DNA from: a virus
DNA: 49,247 nucleotides
IMG/VR virus record: IMGVR_UViG_3300048104_000068
Coordinates: 1 to 49,247 of that record
Strand: one strand, 5' to 3'
Part shown: positions 41,201 through 49,247 of the stretch, one piece after another
How the letters are laid out: every line of letters starts with the position of its first letter
How positions within the stretch are numbered: the first letter of the stretch is position 1
Program-made: the position numbers and the translations under genes
Notes under the pieces: model-generated
The model's database searches: none
Told to the model about the DNA's origin: nothing
Seen by the model: only the letters and a program-made list of their open reading frames with translations

Positions 41201-43109
41201 AGACGTTGCTGGAGAAATTATTCTTGATGCTGACGCCACAGGAGTTGTTCAATTTGCAGACTCAGGGAATGAGTTTGGTAGAATTTATGGCTCTAACAAT
41301 AATTTAAATATTAAGTCTACTATTTCTAATGAAGACATGCTGTTTATCGGCAACGACGGCGGTACTCCTGTAACAGCCCTCACGCTTGATATGTCTAATG
41401 CAGGTACGGCTACTTTTAATAATGAAATAAATTCTAATGGAAATATAAACATTAATGGTGATTTTCTTAATTTAACAAACGCATTTAGAATCCGTAGTGT
41501 ATCTGGTCAAACTGGACAAATAGGTTTTAATAGAGACCCAGCAGGAGGTGCAAATCTTGGTGAAAGTTCATTAGCAAGATTTCAAATTAACGGGCCATTT
41601 AGTGGAAGCAATTTCTTAGATTTTCAAGCATATCATAGTAATGGTAATTATCAGGGAGGAATGCGACTTGAGGCAGGAGCTTTAGTTACAGTTCCTACTG
41701 CTGGAGCACACGCAGTATTTAACGAAAATGGAGTAAACGCTGATTTTAGAGTTGAATCTGATGGTAATAGCCATATGCTGTTTGTTGATGGTGGTAGTAA
41801 CCATGTAAACATCGGCACTGCCGTTCAACCACAAGGCGGCGCGTTACTGCAAGTTAGACGAAATGCGGCGGCGATTGAATGGGGGCATGGAAATTCTTCA
41901 GCGGGTTTTTTCGGCACATTAGGTGCCTACGGTAACAACGGTCATCCTTACCTTGGCTTTAGTACCGAGGCAGACGTTGTAAACCTAAATACTTTTGCAA
42001 CGTATGGCGCTAAAGGTAGCATCATAAAAGGCGATACGTCAGGAAACCTTATATTTGCTCAAGTAACAAACGCCAATGCCACAGGCCAAACGCCTATTGA
42101 AGTAGCTAAAATCTCTCCAACTGAGTTTATTATCAACGACGACAGCTATGATCGTGACTTCCGCGTTGAGAGTAACGATTATACCCACGCTTTCTTTGTA
42201 GATGGTGGCACTAATAACCTAGGTATTGGGACAACAACATCATGGCCTTTAAATGGTGGTGGTAGTGGATCAGCTGGTTCAGGTCAAGAAATTGACATGC
42301 AATACGACGCCACAATATGGGCGGGTAGTGCATATTGGGCCGGTGGATTAAAGACTGGCACATGTTTCTGGTCAGACGCTTCTGGAGATCACTATAAACG
42401 GTCTAGTCGTTACGCAACAATGCAATTCCATAATTCACAGGCGGGGGCGCAAAGATTCTACACTGCGGACAGTGGTACAAACGGCAATATTATTTCGTGG
42501 AAAAGCCAGCTTGAGTTAAACAGAACCGACACAGTATTTAACGAAGACGGTCTTGATAGAGACTTCCGCGTTGAGTCAAGTAACAACAGCAACGCGGTGT
42601 TTGTAAACGCAGGGACTGACTCCGTTCACTTTGGAACTTCCGGTAATTTTGGCGGATCCAGAATGAACGTCGAACACCCAACTGATTGTTTTGGGTTGAA
42701 CTTAGGGCCGAATGCTTCAGGACAACGCTTTTTACTTTACTTCAACTATAACGGAACCCCCATTGGGTCGGTCAAAGGGGAATCTACCGGCGTCACTTAC
42801 AGCACCACCTCCGACCGTCGACTAAAGAAAGATATCGAAACCATCACTGACGGCACAGACAAGCTGATGGCGATGAACCCTGTCACGCACGGCTGGAAAG
42901 CTGACCCAGAGGCAGACACAGTTCACGGCTTCATTGCTCAAGAGATGCTGGACATCGTTCCAGAAGCTGTCTCGGGCGATCCTGAAGGCGAAGAGATGAT
43001 GTCAATGGATTACGGGCGTATTACCCCGGTAATAGTAGCGGCTCTACAGGAAGCTAATAAAAAGATTATGGAATTAGAAAATAGAATAAACGAATTGGAG
43101 GGTAAATAG
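38262..43109 (+). CDS. Tail fibre with S74 intramolecular chaperone
   Basis: 1615 residues. N-terminal virion-binding part with 'LNAEFNQILAAFNSSTGHSHDG'; residues 60-550 beta-helical repeats ('VDINGG.IDGTTIG', GNVT tandem repeats, 'DPTNAQDAATKNYVD' units); residues about 855-930 a beta module ('YKYTATNNQTTFSGADD ... LASGAATGDILEV'); then repeated 'VFNE.G...DFRVES' modules; C-terminal S74 domain from Ser1517 (SDRRLKKDI; Ser1517/Lys1522 dyad) ending in a coiled coil. The S74 part assists trimer folding and then cleaves itself off. It likely recognises the host cell surface. Confidence 0.93.
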   Translation: MAGYTRQSVADIINGANITAPPLNAEFNQILAAFNSSTGHSHDGSTGNAPKIPLTTSVSGYLPVVHGGVGGRNNTTATSDPTATNDNTEGYAPGSLWINASTGYTHLCLYNTTNNANWVTLVAASFGTGIIAPKVTNTVDIGTATLQFKDVYVDGVGYIDDINAETMSSTGNTDVGGDLAVTGNTTVGGTLGVTGLSTLASLGVTTTLTVGGSVGITGNTIMSGNLTVNGNTTIGNAASDTVTVTADVASHLIPSADSTYDLGATGSEWRNLYIDGTAKIDALEADTADIDGGSVDGTTVGAGTPASGSFAGLTATGTVNLSGATVSNLGAVTTADINGGTVDGVTLGTNSAVTEAQIDNININGNTITTTNSNGDLFISQNGSGATILAKVDINSGAIDGTTIGSSSASSGAFTTVSTSGQATLATVDINGGVIDGTAIGSTTEASGAFTTLTSSGGITGSLSGNVTGNVTGNVTGNVTGDLTGDVTGDVTGNITASSGLSTFNNVVVNGTANFTNTALTNVVDPTNAQDAATKNYVDTNDALKVTKAGDGMTGNLTMSGGAKVTGLPTPTANSDAATKGYVDTEVANLVDSAPGALDTLNELADALGDDPNFSATISAEIATKLPKAGGTMTGAIAMSTNKLTGVGNPTAAQDAATKSYVDTNDALKLNLTGGTMSGAIAMGSNKVTGVTDPTANQDASTKAYTDAQRDTRLATAGGTMTGNISIGTNKITTSADPVNADDLARKSYVDTIHGSAVAAATSATNSANSATASANSASAASTSETNAANSAASSAASYDLFDDRFLGAKSSAPTTDNDGGSLVVGTLYFDTTAQIMKVYGSSGWQSAGSAVNGTSERYKYTATNNQTTFSGADDNTNSLGYDAGFLDVFLSGIRLVNGVDFTATSGTSIQLASGAATGDILEVVTYGTFVLSNQSLTDMTDVNTGGVSTNDLLAYNGTNFVPTSNPTLANISSSGDLTLDVAGEIILDADATGVVQFADSGNEFGRIYGSNNNLNIKSTISNEDMLFIGNDGGTPVTALTLDMSNAGTATFNNEINSNGNININGDFLNLTNAFRIRSVSGQTGQIGFNRDPAGGANLGESSLARFQINGPFSGSNFLDFQAYHSNGNYQGGMRLEAGALVTVPTAGAHAVFNENGVNADFRVESDGNSHMLFVDGGSNHVNIGTAVQPQGGALLQVRRNAAAIEWGHGNSSAGFFGTLGAYGNNGHPYLGFSTEADVVNLNTFATYGAKGSIIKGDTSGNLIFAQVTNANATGQTPIEVAKISPTEFIINDDSYDRDFRVESNDYTHAFFVDGGTNNLGIGTTTSWPLNGGGSGSAGSGQEIDMQYDATIWAGSAYWAGGLKTGTCFWSDASGDHYKRSSRYATMQFHNSQAGAQRFYTADSGTNGNIISWKSQLELNRTDTVFNEDGLDRDFRVESSNNSNAVFVNAGTDSVHFGTSGNFGGSRMNVEHPTDCFGLNLGPNASGQRFLLYFNYNGTPIGSVKGESTGVTYSTTSDRRLKKDIETITDGTDKLMAMNPVTHGWKADPEADTVHGFIAQEMLDIVPEAVSGDPEGEEMMSMDYGRITPVIVAALQEANKKIMELENRINELEGK
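39654..39749 (+). repeat. Tandem repeat: eight 12-base units in the tail fibre gene
   Basis: Eight consecutive four-residue units Gly-(Asn/Asp)-(Val/Leu/Ile)-Thr. The codons differ between copies (GTA, GTC, GTT and so on), so the DNA repeat is imperfect while the protein repeat is near-perfect. Confidence 0.85.
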
Positions 43110-43586
43110 ATGAGCCTGTATATGAATAAAGGAGGGTTGTACACTTCAGAACCTTTAAGGACTTACAGCACTAATGGAAGCCACTCAGGGCAACGAGAGT
43201 GCCTTGGTTTTTTTGGTGCAACGGGCGGCAATTCTTACATCCATGTAAAAACAAATGCTTCTGGAAACGCCGAGAGAATGCACAAGTTTGAGTATGACGG
43301 TTACACCTATTCAGACTTGAATGTTCATAACTCCGTAACCCTTTACACCTACGCCCCGCAAAACGTCCCTTACACAGCTAGTTTTGTGAACTGGGGGGAA
43401 ACTACAGGAGGTATTGTAAACGCTTATTACTCAAGTGATGCTGAGGAATACTTAGTACTCGTCCTCCAGACCAGCGGTCACTACACAGGCGGGTTTTTAT
43501 ATCATCAATCGGGCAGGTCACACACAGACTTTGAAACCGACATATTAGCGCACTCCAGTAGCGCCAATACTACGGGAGTTTATTAA
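43110..43586 (+). CDS. Hypothetical fibre-associated protein
   Basis: 158 residues, Gly/Ser/Tyr-rich and beta-type ('GQRECLGFFGATGGNSYIHVKT', 'VPYTASFVNWGETTGGIVNAYYSS'), no helical coiled coil. Starts directly after the fibre stop and its TAA overlaps the following ATG, so it is coupled on both sides. Its composition suggests an extracellular virion protein, perhaps a fibre tip or accessory. Not recognised by name. Confidence 0.6.
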   Translation: MSLYMNKGGLYTSEPLRTYSTNGSHSGQRECLGFFGATGGNSYIHVKTNASGNAERMHKFEYDGYTYSDLNVHNSVTLYTYAPQNVPYTASFVNWGETTGGIVNAYYSSDAEEYLVLVLQTSGHYTGGFLYHQSGRSHTDFETDILAHSSSANTTGVY

Positions 43587-43906
43587 TGACAGATTTTATA
43601 AGAACCGAGCGCGAAGACGGCACAATAGAGTATGTCAATCCTCGATACGACGAGCTAGTCGCGGCAACCAGAGCGGATCTTGAGAACGTAGTTCCGGTAA
43701 TCATCCCTGATGAGCAGATCGCGGAGGATAATCTGAGGATGCTTCGTAAACTCAGGAATCAAAAAATAGCCGAAACCGACTGGTGGGCAAACTCAGACCT
43801 AACAATGACGCAAGCACAGACAGATTATCGTCAGGCTTTGCGTGATATAACAAATACTTACTCGTCATATTTAGACGTTGTTTGGCCGGACAAACCGGAA
43901 AATTAA
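43586..43906 (+). CDS. Phage tail assembly chaperone-like protein
   Basis: 106 residues. 'LRKLRNQKIAETDWWANSDLTMTQAQTDYRQALRDIT' is the core of the small tail assembly chaperone (Phage_tail_APC) domain found after fibre genes in many phages. It likely helps fold the fibre proteins flanking it. Coupled to the gene upstream. Confidence 0.8.
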   Translation: MTDFIRTEREDGTIEYVNPRYDELVAATRADLENVVPVIIPDEQIAEDNLRMLRKLRNQKIAETDWWANSDLTMTQAQTDYRQALRDITNTYSSYLDVVWPDKPEN

Positions 43907-43921
43907 ACTTAGGAGAAAATT

Positions 43922-44242
43922 ATGTCGATTACAATCGATTGGAAAGTAAATGACGTTGAATCTGTAATCGCAGATGGTGGCGTCACAAATGTTAAATGGC
44001 AGTGTTCTGCTACAGATGGCGAACAAGCCTACGCAGTAAATGGTGGCGAAGCTATACTAGAGCCTGATGTAACATCATCAGATTTTATTAGCTACGACGA
44101 TCTTACTGAAAGCGTAGTAATGGGCTGGGTAAAAGACAGCTTAGGCGAAGAAGAAGTAGCCAGTATTGAAGAAGTGCTAACCGCAAAGGTAACAGCACAG
44201 ATGACTCCAGTTAAACAAACTGGATTGCCTTGGAGCGAGTAA
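43922..44242 (+). CDS. Hypothetical small protein of the fibre cluster
   Basis: 106 residues. 'MSITIDWKVNDVESVIADGGVTNVKWQCSATDGEQ' is beta-rich and the C-terminal half is helical ('EEVLTAKVTAQM'). Small proteins of this look are found beside fibre genes in marine cyanophages and pelagiphages; function unknown. SD AGGAG. The gene at 46224 starts with the similar 'MSIQWDV', so the two may be distant relatives. Confidence 0.65.
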   Translation: MSITIDWKVNDVESVIADGGVTNVKWQCSATDGEQAYAVNGGEAILEPDVTSSDFISYDDLTESVVMGWVKDSLGEEEVASIEEVLTAKVTAQMTPVKQTGLPWSE

Positions 44243-44245
44243 ACA

Positions 44246-46213
44246 ATGAGTAAAGCCAGAGATATTGCAGATTTAGATTTCAATAGCCCCGATATTGATG
44301 GTGGTAATATCGATGGCGCAGTCATTGGTGGAACGACTCCGGCGGCTGGTACTTTTAGTTCTGCGGTAGTGAACGGGGTTAGTACTTTAAACACTAGCTC
44401 TACAGTTTTCGCCAACTTAAATTATCAAGGCGCTACAAAGGGTTCTATTGGCACTGACGGGATTAATATAAAACATGTAGCGAGTGCTAACATGTATTTC
44501 CATGTTAACGGGCAGGATCGTATGTTGCTCGGTGGCAATGGTGATATTAATATTTACGACTCTTCCAGTAATGCAAAGATCTTTTGGGATGCGTCCGCAT
44601 CTCGTTTAGGTATAAACAACACTTCTCCTAATAGTTTTTCAATTGGGGATTTAGTTATAGGGGACGGTTCAAGTGCCCCCGGCGTCACGCTATATTCGGC
44701 AAATACAGCAGAAGGTATTATTAGGTTTGCGGATGGCACTTCTGGTAACGAACAGTACCGTGGTCAGATAAAATATAACCACGCGGAAGACAGCTTAAAC
44801 TTTCATGCCAACGCGGCATCAAGTAGTGCTGAGAATTTAATTTTAAAGGCTAGCGAAGCTGTTTTTAATGAGGGTGGTACCGACACAGACTTCCGCGTTG
44901 AGTCTGACGCTAACACTCACGGACTGTTCCTAAGAGGGTCTGATGGAGCAGTCGGAATCTCTACAACTCCTAATGCTTGGGAAACTGGTACTGGTGGTAG
45001 ACAACCTATTCAAGTTGGGTTTGGTTCTATATCAGGGCGTTTGAATGATTTACACACTGAATTTAGTAACAACGCTTACGCTGTTGGTACAGGTAATAGC
45101 CCCCAATGGGCAGGAATGACTCGTTGGAGTAAAAATCAAGTTGCTCTTGGTAGTGGCGGACAGATTTTATTTAATACATCTCCTACAGCAAGTGAAAGTG
45201 CTTTTAATAGTAGTCCTAATTTTTCTTGGACTAATATGCTAACACTTTCACAAACAGGTGCTGTCTTCAATGAAGATTCAACTGCTGAACAAGACTTTAG
45301 AGTTGAGTCTACTAGCAACGCTAATATGCTGTTTGTGGACGCAGGGAATAACAGCGTAGGTATAGGTACCACAGCATCCGTAGACGAAACATTAACTGTA
45401 CAGGGAGAGATTAGAGCATCAGGCAATGACGGGGCAGTAAGAGTAGACTCAGGCTCTGGCGGGTATTATTTAAATCTAACTCAAACTTACGCTCACCCGT
45501 ATTCCAATAGCTACATACAATCTGTAGCGGGTAGTTCTTACCACGGAAGATTAATTTTTGAAGGTAATACTAACGACGGAAGCATGGAAGAGTTCCTTCG
45601 CATGTCCACAGCCGAAGGCGTTATCTTTAATGAAAATGGTATTGATAAAGACTTCCGCGTTGAGTCGGTCGGGAAAAATCATGCTCTGTTTGTAAATGGA
45701 GGAACGGGGGCAGTATCGGTAGAGTCTAGTCTTGCGGTAATGTCATCAGTTAATACTCAAGGTAAGATAAACGTATCAGGCACACTCAACAACAACATAA
45801 GAACCTACGCCCAACATGATGAAATTTATGTGTATGGGCAATTAATTGGATCCGGTGGCGTAAATACTAAAGTTGTTACATTGAGTTTTGAGACTAATCA
45901 CCTCAGAGCGTTGACTTTAGAAATGGAAAGCTCAGGGCATAAATATAATAATGGGGGGGATTTTTGGCACACTCGGCATGTGTACACTTGTATGAGTGAA
46001 GGGGAAAGCACTAGACTAAATGGTCGTATGTCTAATTTAGAGTTTCAAAATGGAACTAATAGAATGACAACCGCTCTCAACAAAGTTTCAGGGTCTAATT
46101 TGTGGCAAGCTGTCATTACTTTTAGTGGCGAGTATCAGGGTAATTTTCATTTTAGAATGATGGGGTTCGGGGCCGTACACGCACCTACTTCAATATCATA
46201 TACACAGACATAA
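44246..46213 (+). CDS. Second tail fibre-like protein
   Basis: 655 residues. The N-terminus 'LDFNSPDIDGGNIDGAVIGGTTPAAGTFSS' matches repeat units of the main fibre. Three 'FNE.G...DFRVES..N...LFV..G' modules follow. The C-terminal 150 residues form a distinct beta domain ('TYAQHDEIYVYGQLIGSGG ... FHFRMMGFGAVHAPTSISYTQT'), with no S74 chaperone. It probably forms an alternative or accessory receptor-binding fibre. Confidence 0.82.
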   Translation: MSKARDIADLDFNSPDIDGGNIDGAVIGGTTPAAGTFSSAVVNGVSTLNTSSTVFANLNYQGATKGSIGTDGINIKHVASANMYFHVNGQDRMLLGGNGDINIYDSSSNAKIFWDASASRLGINNTSPNSFSIGDLVIGDGSSAPGVTLYSANTAEGIIRFADGTSGNEQYRGQIKYNHAEDSLNFHANAASSSAENLILKASEAVFNEGGTDTDFRVESDANTHGLFLRGSDGAVGISTTPNAWETGTGGRQPIQVGFGSISGRLNDLHTEFSNNAYAVGTGNSPQWAGMTRWSKNQVALGSGGQILFNTSPTASESAFNSSPNFSWTNMLTLSQTGAVFNEDSTAEQDFRVESTSNANMLFVDAGNNSVGIGTTASVDETLTVQGEIRASGNDGAVRVDSGSGGYYLNLTQTYAHPYSNSYIQSVAGSSYHGRLIFEGNTNDGSMEEFLRMSTAEGVIFNENGIDKDFRVESVGKNHALFVNGGTGAVSVESSLAVMSSVNTQGKINVSGTLNNNIRTYAQHDEIYVYGQLIGSGGVNTKVVTLSFETNHLRALTLEMESSGHKYNNGGDFWHTRHVYTCMSEGESTRLNGRMSNLEFQNGTNRMTTALNKVSGSNLWQAVITFSGEYQGNFHFRMMGFGAVHAPTSISYTQT

Positions 46214-46223
46214 GGAGAATAAT

Positions 46224-46469
46224 ATGAGCATACAGTGGGATGTAATAACAAAAACATTTAATTCTTCAAATAGTTTAGAAAAAGTAGAATTCGATGTATC
46301 TCTATCGGGTAAACACCGTTCAAGAGAATTTGAGTTTCAGGGACTAGGGTTATTTAATCCCTCTGCAACAGATGAAGAAATTTTAGATTATATAAAAGAA
46401 AACATGGGTCTCGGGCAAAAAGAAGCTCTGGAGGTGGGGTTAACCGCCGAAGCTAATCTAGCTGAGTAA
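46224..46469 (+). CDS. Small hypothetical protein after second fibre
   Basis: 81 residues (MSIQWDVITKTFNSSNSLEK... LTAEANLAE), strand-rich first half, helical end. SD AAGGAG. Starts like the 43922 gene product. It lies just before the promoter at 46506 and ends the fibre transcript as far as can be seen. Function unknown. Confidence 0.6.
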   Translation: MSIQWDVITKTFNSSNSLEKVEFDVSLSGKHRSREFEFQGLGLFNPSATDEEILDYIKENMGLGQKEALEVGLTAEANLAE

Positions 46470-46505
46470 CAGCTAAGAACTTGGATGTATAAGTAGAGAA
46501 TTACC

Positions 46506-46535
46506 TTGCTCAGTACACCCATTCTGGTGTATAAT
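46506..46535 (+). promoter_or_regulatory. Promoter before the GNAT gene
   Basis: TTGCTC, 18 bases, TATAAT (perfect -10). The inverted repeat TACACC-N6-GGTGTA in the spacer may be an operator; it differs from the TAACTA motif of the other promoters. A TAGATAG/CTATCTA hairpin follows in the leader (about 46543-46574). Confidence 0.65.
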
Positions 46536-46594
46536 ACTGCTTAGATAGTTGTTTTATTTTAGTACTCTATCTATGCTAACCCTCCGGTAAATTC

Positions 46595-47059
46595 ATGTCC
46601 TATCAAGTCCGCCTTCCTAAAATGGAAGATTACGATCAAATCAACGATTTAGGTCGTTGGTTTCAAGAAAACAGTATATACGCTAACTGCGAGTGGTCAC
46701 CTAAGAAGTGCCACGTCATGCTAGTAAATTGCGTAGAAAAGCAAAATCCTTTCTTTCTAAGAGTCGTTGAAAAAGACGATGAGATAGTAGGTTTCTTCCT
46801 TGGCAATATCACAGAATATTTCTTCTCAACAAAGAAGATAGCCAATGAATTAGTCGTGGTTTTTAAAGAAGACCACAGAGAACAAATAGCAAGACCAATA
46901 ATCAAGATGTTACTAGATTTCGAGGGATGGGCGAAGAAACATGGAGCCCATGAAATATGTTTGGGAATAGTTTCTGGTATCGCGGGTTCAGGGTACGCAA
47001 AACTATTAACAAGATGCGGCTTAGAAGAAGTCGGTCAAATTTATAAAAAAGAGGTGTAA
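46595..47059 (+). CDS. GNAT-family acetyltransferase-like protein
   Basis: 154 residues. 'LPKMEDYDQINDLGRWF' then 'FLRVVEKDDEIVGFFLGNITEYFF' (strands 2-4 of GNAT) and 'LVVVFKEDHREQIARPIIKMLLDFEGWAKKHGAHEICLG' (motif A region). Such genes occur within virion blocks of many podoviruses. A classical acetyl-CoA loop (Q/RxxGxG/A) is not clear, so activity is uncertain. Overlaps no gene; 2 bases before the next. Confidence 0.75.
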   Translation: MSYQVRLPKMEDYDQINDLGRWFQENSIYANCEWSPKKCHVMLVNCVEKQNPFFLRVVEKDDEIVGFFLGNITEYFFSTKKIANELVVVFKEDHREQIARPIIKMLLDFEGWAKKHGAHEICLGIVSGIAGSGYAKLLTRCGLEEVGQIYKKEV

Positions 47060-47061
47060 TT

Positions 47062-49247
47062 ATGTGTGGAGGCGGTGGATCAACAACCAATGTCACGGAA
47101 ACAGGATTAGGTGATACTCAGTATGACAACCTAACGGCTGGGCAACAGACCATTCGAGATGATATTTCCTATTTGGGAGATGAGGCGGAAACACGGTATG
47201 ACAGTACCACTACCCGTCTTGGAGAGATGGCTGACGCCACTGAAGGTCGTTTCGATGATGTAGACAACAGCCTAGAATTTATAGGGCGTACCACCGAAGG
47301 TGGGTTTGCCGACGTATTATCCGGGCAAGATGATCTCGCTACTAGCGTTGATACTCGTCTGACACAGACTGATGACAACATGGCTACCGGCTTTGAGAAC
47401 CTTACCAACACAGTTGATACAGGTGTAGGCACAGTTACCGGCGCGATAGATACTCGTACTGGTGAGATCCAAGATAATATCAATACACAATTCGATAACA
47501 CGAACACAAACATGGATACTGGGTTCAGCAACCTCACTGACACAGTAAACACAAATGACGCTGTTCTGTTAGACGCTACGAATACAGGCTTCTCTAACAC
47601 TAACGAAAATATTGATAACCTAGGCACTACTCTAGGGGATCAACTTACAGAAACATCTAGCAATGTCCTAACCGGGCAAGATGCTATTTCTGCATTGATT
47701 GAGAAGTACGGCGGCGACGCGGCTACTTACTATCAAGACTTGGCAAGAGGCCAAACAGCAATTCAAGAAAATCAAGGTACTATGCAGACAGCTTTCGATG
47801 GCTATCTACAAGACTTTGGTGATTACACTACCCTAGCCAACCAAACTCGTACTGACCTCGGCAACACTGTCGTAGGTGGTTTTGAGACTATGGGACAGGT
47901 TCTAGGCAACCAAGCACAAGCTAACGAAGCTGGGTTCTCTAGTGTAGGCGATCAGGTAGCTGGAGTATCCAGTGATGTAGCTGACGTAACTTCCGATGTC
48001 GCATCAGCGGCCGGGGATTCACAGACTAACTTTGGCGATATCGCCGCTTCTATCTCAGGAGTAGGCACAGACGTACAGGGCGTAGGAACAGCCGTAGGAG
48101 ACGCGGCTAGTGCGTCAGATACTAACTTTGGATCTATTGCTACGGATATTGCTTCCGGGTTTACTGACCAGAGTGCTGAAGGCGTACAACGTAAGCAGAG
48201 CTTTGTAGATACACTAACTTCTGTACAAGACATTCTACAGGCCGATACTGGCGCGTTAGACGCAACAGTAAAAGCTAACTACCAGAGCGTAGTAAGTTCA
48301 TTCGATGACCAAGGTAACTTAATTACTGATACGGTAACGGCTGAAGGTACAACAATTACACGAGCCCTATCCGAGCAAGGTGATCTATTTATCGCTGAGT
48401 TTGATGCAAACGGACAGCGTATTGCACAACAAACATTAGACCTTAACTCATTACTCAACAACGTAAGCACGTTCGAGACTAACATGCAGGAGCAGTTCAC
48501 AGGTATCTTCGGAGACTCTGAACTAGCGGCAGAAAGCCGACAGTCTATCCTCGATGCATTCACCATCACAGATGGATTGATTGGCGATGTTGGTGCGGGT
48601 GTAACATCCGAGCTTACTAGCAACTTCGATCTTCTTAACAATGCATTCGATGCACAAGGTAACTTCTTGGCAGACTCTATCGACGAGAATGGCAATACAA
48701 TTACTCGTACCTTGGATGAGAACGGAACACTTATCACGAAGAGCTTTGACTCAACTAACACTCTTATTGATGAGACTTCGCTCAATATCGGAGATATCTC
48801 TAGCCAGCTTAACAACATGCAAGTTGGTCTTGGTGATCAGCTAAGTACAGCATTCACTAGCCTTGCAAGTGGTAATGCAGATGCTAACGCTAATATCGTA
48901 AATATCCTCGGTACTGTAGGTACTCAGATTGGAAACGTAGGTTCTGGACTGTCCAGCGAACTAAGTAATAACTTAGACACGTTAACTGCATCCTTCGATG
49001 CACAGGGCAACTTGATCCGTGATGATATCGGCGCGAACGGTGAGACAATTACAAGAGAGTTAGATGCTCAAGGTAACTTAATCACTACAGCGATTGGAGT
49101 TAACGGTGAGGTTCTAAGCCAGACTTCAATAGATATCGCACAAGTAGCAACTGACCTTAATGGGGTTCAGGTAGGTCTTGGAGATCAACTAACTTCCGCA
49201 TTTGCTTCTCTATCCGGGGATAATGCTACGGCTAACGCCGCTCTAGC
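47062..49247 (+). CDS. Long repetitive virion protein (3' end outside window)
   Basis: At least 728 residues, open to the window's right end. Starts MCGGGGSTTNVTETG, as in small internal/tail proteins of marine podoviruses. The middle (60-470) is low-complexity 'D..TNF/GFSNL.DTV' helical repeats with Thr/Asn/Asp. From about residue 420 'FDDQGNLI..TVTAEGTTITRALSEQGDLF'-type units recur; the pair 'QVGLGDQLSTAFTSL' and 'QVGLGDQLTSAFASL' is about 116 residues apart. Likely an elongated virion or injection protein; role inferred. SD AGAGGTG upstream. Confidence 0.7.
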   Translation, partial: MCGGGGSTTNVTETGLGDTQYDNLTAGQQTIRDDISYLGDEAETRYDSTTTRLGEMADATEGRFDDVDNSLEFIGRTTEGGFADVLSGQDDLATSVDTRLTQTDDNMATGFENLTNTVDTGVGTVTGAIDTRTGEIQDNINTQFDNTNTNMDTGFSNLTDTVNTNDAVLLDATNTGFSNTNENIDNLGTTLGDQLTETSSNVLTGQDAISALIEKYGGDAATYYQDLARGQTAIQENQGTMQTAFDGYLQDFGDYTTLANQTRTDLGNTVVGGFETMGQVLGNQAQANEAGFSSVGDQVAGVSSDVADVTSDVASAAGDSQTNFGDIAASISGVGTDVQGVGTAVGDAASASDTNFGSIATDIASGFTDQSAEGVQRKQSFVDTLTSVQDILQADTGALDATVKANYQSVVSSFDDQGNLITDTVTAEGTTITRALSEQGDLFIAEFDANGQRIAQQTLDLNSLLNNVSTFETNMQEQFTGIFGDSELAAESRQSILDAFTITDGLIGDVGAGVTSELTSNFDLLNNAFDAQGNFLADSIDENGNTITRTLDENGTLITKSFDSTNTLIDETSLNIGDISSQLNNMQVGLGDQLSTAFTSLASGNADANANIVNILGTVGTQIGNVGSGLSSELSNNLDTLTASFDAQGNLIRDDIGANGETITRELDAQGNLITTAIGVNGEVLSQTSIDIAQVATDLNGVQVGLGDQLTSAFASLSGDNATANAAL

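Noticed and set aside
48279-48818. 179-codon open frame on the minus strand inside the repeat protein gene
   Set aside because: It is antisense to a long, clearly coding repetitive gene, has no ribosome site or family, and its Ser/Val-rich composition mirrors the Thr/Asp/Asn codons opposite.

Overview
The window is most of the genome of a tailed, podovirus-type marine phage. It carries a T7-like replication and nucleotide-metabolism set (DNA polymerase A, separate TOPRIM primase and DnaB-type helicase, an SSB-like protein, a T7 endonuclease I homologue, ribonucleotide reductase NrdA/NrdB, dNMP kinase, MazG) and a short-tail virion set (TerS, TerL, portal, scaffold, major capsid, tail adaptor, nozzle, fibres). 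The DNA polymerase has a DnaJ-type zinc finger (two CxxCxGxG units) between its exonuclease and polymerase domains. This is the hallmark of phages related to SAR116 phage HMO-2011, so I place it in that group (inference from one strong marker plus gene content). A tyrosine integrase and an attP core identical in type to the 3' half of initiator tRNA-fMet indicate a temperate phage. No RNA polymerase gene is visible, and the recognisable promoters look sigma70-like, so host RNA polymerase is probably used throughout the part seen.

Layout. 1-8701 (+): end of the virion block, with large internal/structural proteins in translationally coupled genes. 8703-8829 (-): tRNA-Arg(ACG) and a terminator. 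8862-20863 (-): early/middle block of nucleotide metabolism, nucleases, SSB, polymerase, helicase and primase, much of it with 4-base or longer overlaps. 20918-23123: lysogeny and regulation, with the primase promoter, attP, two small zinc-ribbon genes, integrase, a candidate small RNA on the + strand and one more minus-strand gene. 23243-25406 (+): a GC-richer, CCGG/GGCC-rich cargo cassette with its own promoters and terminator (GP88-family protein, Trp-rich membrane peptide, DUF932 protein, small anchored protein). 25407-25943: gene desert with G-tracts, where composition changes. 25944-49247 (+): late block, from a consensus-like promoter through small basic proteins, packaging genes, capsid, tail and fibres to a long repetitive structural protein cut by the window end. 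The first 84 bases are the end of another gene. The two window ends do not join into one reading frame, so a piece of the genome is probably absent.

Regulation. The half-site TAACTA/TAGTTA lies inside or beside nearly every promoter I could place. Twice it forms the same inverted repeat, TAACTA-N6-TAGTTA. A 16-base element is shared between the primase and DUF932 promoter regions. A predicted terminated small RNA upstream of integrase exposes a loop with 12 bases complementary to the primase ribosome-binding site. Together these suggest a phage-wide regulatory circuit joining replication, lysogeny, cargo and late genes. None of it can be proved from sequence alone, and no classical repressor gene is recognisable.
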